Positions 36,553 to 45,922 of a stretch of DNA of 60,011 nt are shown piece after piece; position 1 is the first letter of the stretch, and each line of letters opens with the position of its first letter. A program made the translations under genes and the position numbers. The notes under the pieces were generated by a model that saw only the letters and a list, made by a program, of their open reading frames with translations, did not search any database and had not been told where the DNA came from. Origin of the DNA: Pyrodictiaceae archaeon (GTDB taxonomy: Archaea; Thermoproteota; Thermoprotei_A; Sulfolobales; WANQ01); assembly GCA_015521735.1 (NCBI GenBank), contig WANQ01000037.1:1-60011 (forward strand). The letters are read 5' to 3'.

Positions 36553-36615
36553 TAAGCGGATGAAGATAAAGCCCACCCGACAGATCCAATGAAGAAGGGA
36601 CTACCAGCTGACGCA
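36553..36615 (+). ncRNA. Box C/D guide RNA candidate 2, likely 16S target
   Basis: C box GGATGAA (36558-36564), D' CCGA (36577-36580), C' AATGAAG (36588-36594) and D CTGA (36608-36611) are in order, with intervals of about 12 bases. The guide before D, GGGACTACCAG (36597-36607), is complementary to 5'-CTGGTAGTCCC. That matches the universally conserved GGTAGTCC of 16S rRNA helix 24. By the D+5 rule the modified base would be the U of GGTAG (about E. coli 801). Both boxes C and C' differ slightly from consensus. Confidence 0.65.
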
Positions 36616-36715
36616 CAATCTCTTAGGTAAAGGTTATTGTATTACATAAAGTTTTTAGGGAGCATGAAGCATAGGGGCTTGTAGGTATAAGAGTGCTATC
36701 GTATGGGTGGAGTAA

Positions 36716-37438
36716 ATGGCATTTGGTCCTCCAGCAATGGGCTATGACAGAGCAATTACAATATTCTCACCAGATGGTAAGCTATATCAAGTAGAATACG
36801 CATTTGAGGCTGTAAGACGTGGCTGGACTACGCTAGGTGTTAGAACGAAGTCAGCAGTAGTTCTAGCTGTAGAGAAGCGTAAGCTCAACCCCTTACTAGA
36901 TGTAGATAGTCTTGAAAAAATATTCGTAGTAGACGACCACATAGGCGCAACCTTTGCAGGATTCGCATCTGATGGACGTGTATTAATAGATATTGCTAGG
37001 ATACTTGCAATAAGACATAGACTACTCTACGACGAACCCATAATGATAGAATACCTAGCTAAACTAATAGCCGATATAAAGCAAGCATATACGCAACATG
37101 CCGGTGTTAGACCCTTTGGTGTAGCACTTATCCTAGCTGGCGTAGACTCTAAGGGAACTAGGTTACTAATGACTGAGCCTGGAGGACAAGTTACACCCTA
37201 TTTTGCTGTAGCTATTGGATCTGGAGGCCAGGCAGCAAGTGATTACCTAGAAAAGAACTATAACTATGAGCTAAGCCTAGAAGATACAATACTACTAAGC
37301 CTTAACGCTCTAGCATCTGCTATTGAAGGAAAGCTTACACCAGGCAACATAGAAATAGGCTATATAACTGTTGAGGAGAAGAGATTCAAGAAGTTATCGA
37401 AAGAAGAAATAGAAAAGTACATGGAAAAGCTAAGCTAA
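36716..37438 (+). CDS. psmA: Proteasome subunit alpha
   Basis: The alpha ring gates the 20S proteasome. It is recognised from MGYDRAITIFSPDGKLYQVE followed by YAFEAVRRGWTTLGVR, HRLLYDEPIMIEYLAK, and RPFGVALILAGVDSKGTRLL. Length (240) is normal. It starts the Sdo1-exosome gene string. A GGTGGAG Shine-Dalgarno precedes the ATG. Confidence 0.97.
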   Translation: MAFGPPAMGYDRAITIFSPDGKLYQVEYAFEAVRRGWTTLGVRTKSAVVLAVEKRKLNPLLDVDSLEKIFVVDDHIGATFAGFASDGRVLIDIARILAIRHRLLYDEPIMIEYLAKLIADIKQAYTQHAGVRPFGVALILAGVDSKGTRLLMTEPGGQVTPYFAVAIGSGGQAASDYLEKNYNYELSLEDTILLSLNALASAIEGKLTPGNIEIGYITVEEKRFKKLSKEEIEKYMEKLS

Positions 37439-37480
37439 CGTCCCTCACGTATTTTAATACAAAGTAGAAAGCAATTTACC

Positions 37481-37506
37481 CCTTATAATACTTATCTATT
37501 ATAAGG
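37481..37506. promoter_or_regulatory. 10-bp perfect inverted repeat over the Sdo1 promoter
   Basis: CCTTATAATA (37481-37490) and TATTATAAGG (37497-37506) are perfect reverse complements around CTTATC. The left arm contains the likely TATA box (TTATAATA), and the right arm ends 10 bases before the ATG of sdo1. A protein bound here could control the Sdo1-exosome string. Arms and position are seen; the role is inferred. Confidence 0.5.
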
Positions 37507-37516
37507 ATGTGAGAAT

Positions 37517-38212
37517 ATGAGTAAACCATACGTAATAGCGCGATTAGAAGTTGGTGGACAGAGATTTGAAGTACTAGTAAACCCCGATCTAGCCTTTAAA
37601 GCTAAGGAGGGTAAAAACGTAAACTTAGACGAACTACTTGTTGGAGACTACGTTTACAAAGATGCACGTAAAGGTCTTAAAGCTTCTCCAGAAGCTATGC
37701 AGAAAGTTTTTGGAACAACAGATGTAAAGAAAATAGCATTAGAGATAGTAAGGAGAGGTGAAATACAGTTAACAGCAGAACAGCGAAGACAACTAATTGA
37801 ATCAAAGAAGAAGCAGATAATAAACTTCATAGCCAGGAACGCTATAGACCCTAGAACTAAAGCACCTATACCACCTAAACGCATAGAAATGGCTATGGAG
37901 CAAGCACGTATAGGTATAGATCCATTCATTAGTGTTGAAAAACAAGCAGTACAGGTAATAAAAGCTATTAGCAGGATAATCCCAATTAAGATAGCTAAAG
38001 CAATAATTCAAGCCAAGATACCACCAAAATATTCTGGTAGAGCATATTCACAAGTGATGAAGTTAGGTGAAGTAAAGAAGACTGAATGGCGTACAGATGG
38101 TACATTAATAGTTGAACTAGAAATTCCAGCAGGTATGCAGACTGAAGTAATAAACAAGTTGAACAGTATTACAAGAGGTGAAGTAGAGGTTAAAATAGTT
38201 ACTGTAAAGTAG
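37517..38212 (+). CDS. sdo1: SBDS/Sdo1 ribosome maturation protein
   Basis: SBDS-family protein that helps release the anti-association factor and mature the large subunit. It is recognised from [60 protein letters not shown] and [20 protein letters not shown]. Length (231) is normal. It precedes the exosome genes, the widely conserved archaeal order. Confidence 0.96.
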   Translation: MSKPYVIARLEVGGQRFEVLVNPDLAFKAKEGKNVNLDELLVGDYVYKDARKGLKASPEAMQKVFGTTDVKKIALEIVRRGEIQLTAEQRRQLIESKKKQIINFIARNAIDPRTKAPIPPKRIEMAMEQARIGIDPFISVEKQAVQVIKAISRIIPIKIAKAIIQAKIPPKYSGRAYSQVMKLGEVKKTEWRTDGTLIVELEIPAGMQTEVINKLNSITRGEVEVKIVTVK

Positions 38213-38223
38213 AGTTGATAAAT

Positions 38224-38946
38224 ATGTCTAATGAGAAAGAATACAAGGTGTACGTAGAGAATAGGCAATTAGTGATACCAGGTGAAGTATTAGCTGAAGG
38301 AGATATAGAGGTTACATCACCCTTCATATATAGGTTAGGAAACAGGTGGTATTCATCAATAATAGGGCTAGTTGATGTACAAGATAATAAATTAAACATT
38401 ATACCGTTAGAAGGATACTATTTCCCAAAGGTAGGAGACCTGGTTATAGGCTTAGTAATAGATATTGGGATAACTAATTGGATCGTAGATATTAGAGCAC
38501 CTTATAAGGCATTAATGAATGCAAGCGATGTACTAAATAGACAATTCAATCCTATTCAAGATGACCTTAGAAGATACTTTGATGTCGGAGACTATGTGCT
38601 AGCAAAGATAGCATTATTTGATAGAGTTCACAACCCTGTACTTACATTAAAAGATAAAGGTTTAGGTAAAATCGTTTCCGGTAAAATAGTTGAAATAGCC
38701 CCTTCAAGAGTACCAAGAGTTATAGGTAAGCGAAGATCCATGTTAAACATGTTGATTGAGGAGACGGGTTGCGATATTGTTGTAGCTCAAAACGGGAGAA
38801 TATGGATTAATTGTAAGGATGAGCAATTGGAGGATATACTAATATTAGCCCTAAAGAAAATAGAACTAGAAGCACATACAACAGGGTTAACTGATAGGGT
38901 TAGAAACTTTATAAGAGAAGAAAAGTCTCGTAGAGGGATAGAGTGA
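38224..38946 (+). CDS. rrp4: Exosome cap subunit Rrp4
   Basis: Rrp4 is an RNA-binding cap subunit of the archaeal exosome. The order is N-terminal domain (RQLVIPGEVLAEGDIEV), S1 domain (GDLVIGLVIDIGITNWIVDI) and KH domain (VPRVIGKRRSMLNMLIEETG). ATG 38224 gives 240 residues and agrees with the family; a TTG at 38215 is a less likely start. Confidence 0.94.
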   Translation: MSNEKEYKVYVENRQLVIPGEVLAEGDIEVTSPFIYRLGNRWYSSIIGLVDVQDNKLNIIPLEGYYFPKVGDLVIGLVIDIGITNWIVDIRAPYKALMNASDVLNRQFNPIQDDLRRYFDVGDYVLAKIALFDRVHNPVLTLKDKGLGKIVSGKIVEIAPSRVPRVIGKRRSMLNMLIEETGCDIVVAQNGRIWINCKDEQLEDILILALKKIELEAHTTGLTDRVRNFIREEKSRRGIE

Positions 38947-39681
38947 ATGAAGAAGGAAAAACCTAAGCTGATAAGGGAGGATGGCTTACGTCACGATGGA
39001 CGTAGACCTGATGAGCTAAGACCTATTAGGATGGAAGTAGGAGTACTAAGCAATGCTAATGGATCAGCCCTAGTAGAGTACGGTAAAACAAAAGTAATAG
39101 CAGCCGTATATGGTCCACGTGAACTCCACCCTAGACACATATCATTACCTGATAGAGCTGTAATCAGATGTAGATACCATATGGCCCCATTCTCAACTGA
39201 GGAAAGAAAGAATCCAGCACCTTCTAGAAGAGAGATAGAGTTATCAAAAGTTATTAGAGAAGCCCTAGAAGCCGCTGTCTTTACAGAACTATACCCTAGA
39301 GCTACAATAGATGTTTTCATAGAAGTACTCCAAGCAGATGGTGGTACAAGAACTACGGGGATAACAGCTGCAGCACTAGCATTAGCTGATGCAGGAATAC
39401 CGTTAAGAGACTTGGTAGCTGGTGTAGCAGTTGGTAAAGTTGATGGAGTACTAGTACTCGACATAGACCAGCTTGAAGATGAATACGGTGAAGCAGATAT
39501 GCCTGTGGCCATGATGCCGTCGCTAGGTAAAATAACATTATTACAATTAAATGGGGTTTTAACACCTGAAGAATTTCGGGAAGCATTAAAACTAGCTGAA
39601 AAAGGTATAAAGGAGATCTATAGAATGCAACGTGAAGCATTGAAGAAGAAGTATGTTGAAATAAAACCAGAAGAAACTTAG
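38947..39681 (+). CDS. rrp41: Exosome catalytic subunit Rrp41
   Basis: Rrp41 carries the phosphorolytic RNase PH active site of the exosome hexamer. It is recognised from [58 protein letters not shown] and [20 protein letters not shown], where the Asp residues of the catalytic site are present. Length (244) is normal. The ATG begins directly after the Rrp4 stop. Confidence 0.95.
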   Translation: MKKEKPKLIREDGLRHDGRRPDELRPIRMEVGVLSNANGSALVEYGKTKVIAAVYGPRELHPRHISLPDRAVIRCRYHMAPFSTEERKNPAPSRREIELSKVIREALEAAVFTELYPRATIDVFIEVLQADGGTRTTGITAAALALADAGIPLRDLVAGVAVGKVDGVLVLDIDQLEDEYGEADMPVAMMPSLGKITLLQLNGVLTPEEFREALKLAEKGIKEIYRMQREALKKKYVEIKPEET

Positions 39682-39697
39682 CCAGGTGATTCAGTTC

Positions 39698-40531
39698 ATG
39701 TCTACTACGCCTTCAAATATACCAATACTACCTAAATTAAAGAAAGAGTCAATTAGAACATTAGTAGCAAAAGGTATTAGAATTGATGGGAGAAAACTTA
39801 ATGAATACCGTAAAATAGTGATAGAACCTAATTACATACCTAAGGCAGAGGGCTCTGCTTTAGTTAGAATGGGGGATACCGTAGTATTAGTTGGAGTTAA
39901 AATGGAGGTTGGACAACCATTCCCAGATACACCTAACGAAGGAGTGCTCATGGTTAATGCTGAGTTTGTTCCATTAGCCTCACCCACATTTGAACCAGGC
40001 CCACCTGATGAAAATGCTATAGAGCTAGCTAGAGTAATTGATAGGAGTCTAAGAGAAATACGGGTAATAGACCTAGAGAAATTAGCAATAATTCCAGGAG
40101 AAAAAGTATGGATGGTATGGGTTGATATATATGTCTTAAACCATGCAGGTAATCTACTTGATGCTAGCAGTCTTGCAGCAATGGCCGCGTTAATGGTTAC
40201 TAAAATGCCTAAAGTGGAGGTAAGTGAGCAAGGTGAAGTTAAAGTAGATAAGAGTGTTCACGTAGGAAGCTTGCCTCTAAACCATAGAGTAGTAACAGTT
40301 ACTGTAGGTAAACTAGATGAATACTTATTAGTTGATCCAACTGATGAGGAAGAACTAGTACTCGACGCCAAGCTAGCAGTATCAGTATCAGAGGACGGTA
40401 GAATTGCTGGAATGCAGAAAATGGGTCCTGGAGACTTTACAGTAGACGAAGTATATAAGGCAGTAAACTTAGCATTAGAGACTGGTAAAGAACTTCACTC
40501 TATACTCGAGGAATACGTAGCTAAACGGTAG
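39698..40531 (+). CDS. rrp42: Exosome structural subunit Rrp42
   Basis: Rrp42 is the inactive RNase PH-fold partner of Rrp41. It is recognised from KGIRIDGRKLNEYRKIVIEP, AEGSALVRMGDTVVLVGVKM, SPTFEPGPPDENAIELARVI and LLDASSLAAMAALMVTKMPK. The ATG 39698 is preferred over GTG 39686 because GGTGAT ends 8 bases before it. Length is 277. Confidence 0.93.
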   Translation: MSTTPSNIPILPKLKKESIRTLVAKGIRIDGRKLNEYRKIVIEPNYIPKAEGSALVRMGDTVVLVGVKMEVGQPFPDTPNEGVLMVNAEFVPLASPTFEPGPPDENAIELARVIDRSLREIRVIDLEKLAIIPGEKVWMVWVDIYVLNHAGNLLDASSLAAMAALMVTKMPKVEVSEQGEVKVDKSVHVGSLPLNHRVVTVTVGKLDEYLLVDPTDEEELVLDAKLAVSVSEDGRIAGMQKMGPGDFTVDEVYKAVNLALETGKELHSILEEYVAKR

Positions 40532-40610
40532 CGGGAATACAGTTTTTAAGCTCCTAGCTTAATCCCTTACACCTAGATGGAAACATTTAATGAGTTCAAA
40601 GGGTGTTGTT

Positions 40611-40877
40611 ATGGCTAGGAGGACAAAAGTAGTAGGAATAGCAGGAAGATATGGTGCAAGATATGGTGCTACTCTAAGAAAGAAGGTAAAAGAGATTCTT
40701 GAGAGAAGGTATGCTGACCACGTGTGCCCGTTCTGCCAAACTAAGGGTAGAGTTGTTAGAATAAGCGTAGGATTATGGAAATGTAAGAAGTGCGGTGCCG
40801 TATGGGCTGGAGGAGCATATGTTCCTAGAACAGGGTTAAACAAGTACTTCCCATCGATCGTAAAGGTAGAGGAGTAA
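40611..40877 (+). CDS. rpl37ae: Large subunit ribosomal protein L37Ae
   Basis: This zinc-ribbon large-subunit protein begins at ATG 40611 as MARRTKVVGIAGRYGARYG, with GGGTG 5 bases upstream; an ATG at 40590 is a weaker alternative. The zinc site is CPFCQ and CKKCG. Length is 88. In many crenarchaea Rpo12 follows; here the Imp4-like gene begins 7 bases later and no Rpo12 is present. Confidence 0.95.
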   Translation: MARRTKVVGIAGRYGARYGATLRKKVKEILERRYADHVCPFCQTKGRVVRISVGLWKCKKCGAVWAGGAYVPRTGLNKYFPSIVKVEE

Positions 40878-40884
40878 ACTTGTT

Positions 40885-41463
40885 TTGAGTATAGTTATCA
40901 CAACTTCTCATAAGCCATCGCCTAGGCTAAGAAGTTTTGTTAAGGATTTAGCATCAGTTATTCCAGGCGCTATTAAAGTTAATAGGGGTAAGAAGACATT
41001 AGAAGACCTACTATATGATTCAATAGAGTATAAAGCTGATAGACTAATCATAGTAGGTGAACGTAAAGGTAATCCAGGCTCAATTAAAGTATACTATGTG
41101 AATTCTCAGGAGGAAAAGCTGGTAGAACTAGCACTCTACGTCATAAAGGGCGTTAAGTTATCAAGAGAAAACCCTTATGCTGTAAGAATATACAATCCAT
41201 CTAAGTTAATGGTTGATGCATCTCATGCTAAAACTAAAGTTGAGGAAATATTCGTAGAAATATTTTCTAAATCATTTAAAGCTAAGATACATATGGGTAG
41301 CTTAGAGGAAATTGCAGGTAAGGTAGATGTATTAGCAATACCTAAATGGGATGGCAAGGTGATTAAACTCTTCTTCATGAACCCTTCAACTAAGAAGCTT
41401 GGTGGACCAGTAATAAAGTTCTTAAAGGTAGTAGACTATGAGGGAAATAAAAGCATACCTTAG
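40885..41463 (+). CDS. imp4: Brix-domain protein (Imp4-like)
   Basis: Archaeal Brix proteins assist rRNA processing. The fold is recognised from SIVITTSHKPSPRLRSFVKD, VIPGAIKVNRGKKTLEDLLY, RLIIVGERKGNPGSIKVYYV and GGPVIKFLKVVDYEGN. Length (192) is normal. It overlaps the following Pcc1 gene by 26 bases. Confidence 0.9.
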   Translation: MSIVITTSHKPSPRLRSFVKDLASVIPGAIKVNRGKKTLEDLLYDSIEYKADRLIIVGERKGNPGSIKVYYVNSQEEKLVELALYVIKGVKLSRENPYAVRIYNPSKLMVDASHAKTKVEEIFVEIFSKSFKAKIHMGSLEEIAGKVDVLAIPKWDGKVIKLFFMNPSTKKLGGPVIKFLKVVDYEGNKSIP

Positions 41464-41704
41464 AGTCTACTCCCAGGATCAACTAGTAAGTAAAACTATA
41501 TGTCAAGCATTAAAGCCTGAAGTAGAATTTAAGCCTTCTTCTAAGAGAAGTAGAGCCGACATACATTGTAGTGAAAATACAGTAGTACTAGAACTACATG
41601 CACGCGACTTAAATGCTCTACGAGCAATGATTAATGCATACCTATATTTACTACACGTAACTATAGCAAGTATAGAATCTGTGAGGAGGATAGGTCTTGG
41701 CTGA
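41438..41704 (+). CDS. pcc1: KEOPS subunit Pcc1
   Basis: Pcc1 dimerises and links KEOPS halves while contacting tRNA. The hallmark is FKPSSKRSRADIHCSENTVV and LELHARDLNALRAMINAYLY. Length (88) is normal. It lies between the Imp4-like gene and prefoldin beta, overlapping both. The second Pcc1-like gene at 29498 lacks the KRSRA motif. Confidence 0.92.
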   Translation: MREIKAYLRVYSQDQLVSKTICQALKPEVEFKPSSKRSRADIHCSENTVVLELHARDLNALRAMINAYLYLLHVTIASIESVRRIGLG

Positions 41705-42083
41705 AAGGGTTCCCCCAGAAGTACAACACTATGCAGTCAAGTATCAACAGCTACAAAACCTACTAGCACAAATACTAGCAGAAAAATCAGCTGTTGAAAC
41801 AGAGCTTAGAGAAATAAACAGAGTTTTATCAGAACTAGAAAGACTACCAGATGAAGTAGAAATATACAAGTCCATAGGCCACGTGTTAGTAAAGACTAGT
41901 AAAGCAGACGTTAAGAAGGAACTCGATGAAAAGAAGGAACTCCTAGAACTACGGTTAAAGGCGCTAGAAAAACAAGAAAAAGAAGCTAGAAGACAATTAG
42001 AAGAAGTCCAGGCTAGAATAAAGGAAGTATTATCAAAGTCATATCAATTAGCAGAAAAAGCACTTAAGGGTCAAGCTGGTTGA
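41697..42083 (+). CDS. pfdB: Prefoldin subunit beta
   Basis: The beta subunit of the archaeal hexameric holdase delivers proteins to the thermosome. Two long coiled coils (about 10-45 and 75-120) flank the hairpin region LPDEVEIYKSIGHVLVKTSK. Length is 128. The TTG start overlaps the Pcc1 stop. Confidence 0.93.
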   Translation: MAERVPPEVQHYAVKYQQLQNLLAQILAEKSAVETELREINRVLSELERLPDEVEIYKSIGHVLVKTSKADVKKELDEKKELLELRLKALEKQEKEARRQLEEVQARIKEVLSKSYQLAEKALKGQAG

Positions 42084-42445
42084 TAGATAAGGTTCAAGGC
42101 AAACGTAAGCCAAGGGTTATGGAGCTAGGTTTAAACCTAAAAGAATTTTCAATAAATTCTTTACAAGAAATAGCTGAAATAGTAGAGAATACTGTAAGAG
42201 AACACATTAGTCAAAAACTTGGTAGAAGACTCGATCAATTAAATGTAATAGTTAAGACTGAAGTAAACGATGTACTTAGAGTAACAGTTGATGTAGAGCT
42301 AATAGGGAGGTCTAAAGGAAGATTAGATTTCAATACACTTATTGAAGAAGCTATAAGAGAAGCATATAGTAGGGTTGAAGAGGTACTAAGGAATGCAGCT
42401 AAAGAATCTAGAGGAGAAAGCAGTAAGCTTAAAGAAAATACTTGA
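42080..42445 (+). CDS. DUF3194-like archaeal protein
   Basis: This 121-residue protein of unknown function follows prefoldin beta in many crenarchaea. It contains a helical N-terminal part (SINSLQEIAEIVENTVREHI) and alternating strands and helix after residue 45. There are no catalytic motifs. The TTG overlaps the prefoldin stop and the end overlaps the DHH gene by 53 bases, so it belongs to the operon. The family name is from context and memory. Confidence 0.65.
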   Translation: MIDKVQGKRKPRVMELGLNLKEFSINSLQEIAEIVENTVREHISQKLGRRLDQLNVIVKTEVNDVLRVTVDVELIGRSKGRLDFNTLIEEAIREAYSRVEEVLRNAAKESRGESSKLKENT

Positions 42446-43454
42446 TAAGTATAGCAGGAACACCATAATCATAGCTACTCATCGTAATGCTGATATTGAT
42501 GGTGTAGCATCGATAATAGCCCTAAAAGAAATAGTAGAAAAGATCACTAACGGTAAAGCAAGTGTACAACTACTAGTACCTGAAAAACCAAATCTTCTTT
42601 CACGCAACATACTATTGAAACTAAACATTGAGATTCAAATAAACGAGAACGTTAACGAATACATTAAGGATAATTCATTGCTAATCGTAGCTGATACATC
42701 TAATAGCAACCAGCTTGGCCCATCTTCATGGATAATTGATCATGTCGAGGAAATAGTATTAGTAGATCATCACAGCATAGGGGATTTAGATGGAAAAGCA
42801 AGCATAGTATTCAAGTATGCTGAAGTATCCTCTACCTCAGAAATAGTTTATCTTATATCACGTGCTCTAAATCAGCATTTAAGTAAACCCTTGTTAAAGG
42901 CATTATTAGCTGGCATAATACTTGATACAAGACACCTACTATTAGCTAAACCTCTAACATTCCGAATAATAGCAGATATTCTGAGCGAAGGAGTAGAGTA
43001 CAGAGAAGTAGCTAACATGATGAAGTTTGAACCTAGCATATCTGAGAGAATTGCTAGAATAAAAGCAACACTTAGAGCAAAATATTACAGAGTAAATGAT
43101 GTAGTAATAGCAATTACAAGAGTTGGGGCCCACGAGTCAAGTGCAGCTAGGATTATACAAGAAATTGGCGCAGATATAGTATACGTTATAGGCGATCACG
43201 ATGAAGAAGTAAGAGTAATTGCTAGAGCCTCACACGTAATTACTGAGAAACTAGGAATACACTTAGTAAACGATATACTATTGAAACTTGGAAACTATTT
43301 TAAAGGGAGTGGAGGAGGTCATCCAGGTGCAGGAGGATATACCATTAAAGGTAAAGTAGATTTAAATAAACTAGCCTCTGTATTACTTAACATCACTGTA
43401 GATGTCTTAAAATTAAAAGGCTTGTCTGGAGAAGTAGTTGAAGTAAAAGATTAA
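42393..43454 (+). CDS. DHH-DHHA1 family phosphoesterase
   Basis: This protein has an intact DHH site: HRNADIDGVASIIAL (motif I), LIVADTSNSNQL (motif II), VLVDHHSIGD (DHH, motif III) and ILDTRHLL (motif IV). The DHHA1 domain ends with SGGGHPGAGGYTIKGK for substrate binding. It probably cleaves short oligonucleotides, cyclic dinucleotides or pNp. Unlike the DHH protein at 28237 it should be active. It closes the Sdo1-exosome-prefoldin string. Confidence 0.87.
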   Translation: MQLKNLEEKAVSLKKILDKYSRNTIIIATHRNADIDGVASIIALKEIVEKITNGKASVQLLVPEKPNLLSRNILLKLNIEIQINENVNEYIKDNSLLIVADTSNSNQLGPSSWIIDHVEEIVLVDHHSIGDLDGKASIVFKYAEVSSTSEIVYLISRALNQHLSKPLLKALLAGIILDTRHLLLAKPLTFRIIADILSEGVEYREVANMMKFEPSISERIARIKATLRAKYYRVNDVVIAITRVGAHESSAARIIQEIGADIVYVIGDHDEEVRVIARASHVITEKLGIHLVNDILLKLGNYFKGSGGGHPGAGGYTIKGKVDLNKLASVLLNITVDVLKLKGLSGEVVEVKD

Positions 43455-43511
43455 TCTCAAGTACTTAGTCAACAATTCTCAGAAGTCATTGGCTAGTGTA
43501 AGTAAGCTGAA

Positions 43512-43519
43512 TTTATAAG
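43512..43519 (+). promoter_or_regulatory. TATA box of the aEF2 gene
   Basis: TTTATAAG lies 58 bases before the TTG start and predicts a transcript start near 43543, with a short leader before the Shine-Dalgarno-like GGTG. Confidence 0.45.
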
Positions 43520-43577
43520 TCTCTGTACTCTATACTCACCAAGACGTATAGTGCTCATAGTAGCTATGGTGTAAACC

Positions 43578-45794
43578 TTGCCAAGACGTGTTAAAACAGT
43601 AGAACAAATATTGAAGATAATCAGTAACCTAGATCAAGTGAGAAACATAGGCATAATAGCACACGTAGACCATGGTAAGACTACTACATCGGATGCACTA
43701 CTAGCTGCAGCAGGCATTATATCACCTAGACTAGCTGGACAAGCACTTGCACTAGACTACCTAGACGTAGAGCAGAGAAGAGGTATAACTGTAAAGTCAG
43801 CAAACATAAGCCTCTACCACGAATACGAGCATAAGCCCTACGTCATAAACCTAATTGACACACCAGGACACGTGGACTTCTCAGGCAAGGTTACTAGAAG
43901 CTTACGTGTTCTCGACGGAGCAATAGTAGTTGTCGATGCTGTTGAAGGAGTAATGACGCAAACAGAAACAGTGCTAAGACAGGCATTAGAAGAAAGAGTA
44001 AGACCAGTACTATTCATAAACAAGGTTGACAGACTAATTAAGGAGCTAAGGCTTTCGCCAAGCGAGATACAACAAAGATTTATAGAGATAATAAAGGACA
44101 TTAACGCACTAATAGACATGTATGCTGAACCACAATTCAAGAAAAAATGGATGATAAACCCAGCATTAGGTAATGTTGCCTTTGGTGCAGCTAAAGATAA
44201 ATGGGGATTCACAGTACCAATGGCACAGCGTAAAGGCATCAAGATGAGCGATATAATAGACGCATATGCTAAAGGCAAGGAAGCAGTAGAAGAATTCGCA
44301 AACAAAGTAGCACCACTACACGAAGCACTACTCGAAATGGTAATAAAGTTCATACCTAATCCAAGAGAAGCACAAAAATACAGAATACCAAAGATATGGA
44401 GAGGCGACATAAACTCAGAAATAGGTAAGGCTATGCTAGAAGCAGATCCCAACGGCCCACTAGTATACTTAATCAACGACATGAGATTAGATCCACATGC
44501 AGGACTAGTAGCTACTGGTAGAGTACTTTCAGGTACACTTAAACCTGGAGTAGAGGTATGGCTTGTAGGTGCTAGAACTAATCAAAAAGTACTACAAGTA
44601 GGAATCTACATGGGTCCGGATAGAGAAGTAGTAGGCTCTATACCAGCAGGCAACATAGCAGCAGCACTAGGTTTAGATAAAGCACGTGCAGGTGAAACAG
44701 TAGTAGATATACGCTTCAAAGAAAACATGGTGCCATTCGAAAAACTAAGATATGTCTCAGAACCAGTAGTAACAATAGCAATTGAGCCTAAAGACATAAG
44801 AGATCTACCTAAGCTAATAGACGCGTTAAGAAAAATGAGCATAGAAGACCCCAACCTAGTAGTAAAGATAAACCAGGAAACAGGTGAATACCTACTATCC
44901 GGTATGGGACCACTACACCTAGAAATAGCCTTAACTCTACTAAAAGAAAACTTTGGATTAGAAGTAACTACGAGTCCACCAGTAGTAGTGTATCGTGAAA
45001 CAATACGCGCAAAAAGCCAGGTATTTGAAGGTAAATCACCTAACAAGCACAACAAGTTATACATAAGCGTTGAACCATTAAATGAGGAGACCATAAAGTT
45101 AATACAAGAAGGTGTAGTAACAGAAGACTTAGACCCAAGAGTAAGAGCCAAGATACTAAAAGAGCAAGCAGGCTGGGACTACGATGAAGCACGCCGTATC
45201 TGGGCTATTGACGAGAACATAAACGTCTTCGTTGACATGACATCAGGTGTACAACACCTAAGAGAAGTTAGAGACACTATAATACAAGGATTTAGGCTAG
45301 CTATGAGGGAAGGACCACTAGCAATGGAGCCAGTACGTGGAGTAAAAGTAATAATGCATGACGCAGTAATACACGAAGACCCAGCACACCGTGGCCCAGC
45401 ACAAATATATCCAGCAGTAAGAAACGCCATCTATGCTGGAATGCTCACATCTAAGCCAACACTACTTGAACCTCTCCAGAAACTAGACATACGTGTACCC
45501 ATGGAGTATATTGGTGCAGTAACAGCAGTAATAACCAAGAGACGTGGAAGAATTGTAACAGTAACGCAACACGGAGTACTAGCAAGAGTAATAGCTGAAA
45601 TACCCGTAGCTGAAAGCTTCGACTTAGCAAGTGAGCTTAGAGGAGCTACAGCAGGTAAAGCATTCTGGGGCACAGAATTTAGCCGCTGGGCACCAGTACC
45701 AGAAAACCTACTAATGGATGTTATAAGAAAGATAAGAGAAAGAAAAGGCCTACCACCTGAACCACCAAAACCTGAAGACTTCATTGGATTCTAA
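43578..45794 (+). CDS. fusA: Translation elongation factor aEF2
   Basis: This GTPase catalyses translocation. G1 is [16 protein letters not shown] (about 27-42), with [27 protein letters not shown] and NKVDRL. The diphthamide region is [15 protein letters not shown], with its conserved HRG. Length (738) is normal for crenarchaea, with no intein. The TTG start is at 43578. It is followed by a gene-free stretch holding the structured RNA candidate. Confidence 0.97.
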   Translation: MPRRVKTVEQILKIISNLDQVRNIGIIAHVDHGKTTTSDALLAAAGIISPRLAGQALALDYLDVEQRRGITVKSANISLYHEYEHKPYVINLIDTPGHVDFSGKVTRSLRVLDGAIVVVDAVEGVMTQTETVLRQALEERVRPVLFINKVDRLIKELRLSPSEIQQRFIEIIKDINALIDMYAEPQFKKKWMINPALGNVAFGAAKDKWGFTVPMAQRKGIKMSDIIDAYAKGKEAVEEFANKVAPLHEALLEMVIKFIPNPREAQKYRIPKIWRGDINSEIGKAMLEADPNGPLVYLINDMRLDPHAGLVATGRVLSGTLKPGVEVWLVGARTNQKVLQVGIYMGPDREVVGSIPAGNIAAALGLDKARAGETVVDIRFKENMVPFEKLRYVSEPVVTIAIEPKDIRDLPKLIDALRKMSIEDPNLVVKINQETGEYLLSGMGPLHLEIALTLLKENFGLEVTTSPPVVVYRETIRAKSQVFEGKSPNKHNKLYISVEPLNEETIKLIQEGVVTEDLDPRVRAKILKEQAGWDYDEARRIWAIDENINVFVDMTSGVQHLREVRDTIIQGFRLAMREGPLAMEPVRGVKVIMHDAVIHEDPAHRGPAQIYPAVRNAIYAGMLTSKPTLLEPLQKLDIRVPMEYIGAVTAVITKRRGRIVTVTQHGVLARVIAEIPVAESFDLASELRGATAGKAFWGTEFSRWAPVPENLLMDVIRKIRERKGLPPEPPKPEDFIGF

Positions 45795-45894
45795 ATTAAT
45801 AGTAATTGAAGTCAACGTATTTTTAGCTTAAACAACTATTCTTAACCGCAAATAAAACAATTACATGGGAAGCACAGTCTATATCTCCACATTA

Positions 45895-45907
45895 CTATAT
45901 TTAATTA
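45895..45907 (+). promoter_or_regulatory. TATA-like element before the structured RNA
   Basis: CTATATTTAATTA is centred about 25 bases before the GC-rich hairpin region starting near 45923, the normal distance for an archaeal transcript start. It supports independent transcription of the downstream RNA. Confidence 0.45.
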
Positions 45908-45922
45908 CTATTATGCTGTGAA

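Noticed and set aside
38054-38095. GTGATGA followed by CTGA inside sdo1
   Set aside because: The interval is too long for a C/D guide, C' and D' boxes are missing, and it lies in a coding region.
43014-43050. ATGATGA followed by CTGA inside the DHH gene
   Set aside because: Within a conserved coding sequence and without inner boxes; coincidence.
43578-45794. Possible intein in aEF2 (also considered for aIF5B and aIF2-gamma)
   Set aside because: Lengths are normal and GTPase motifs are uninterrupted.
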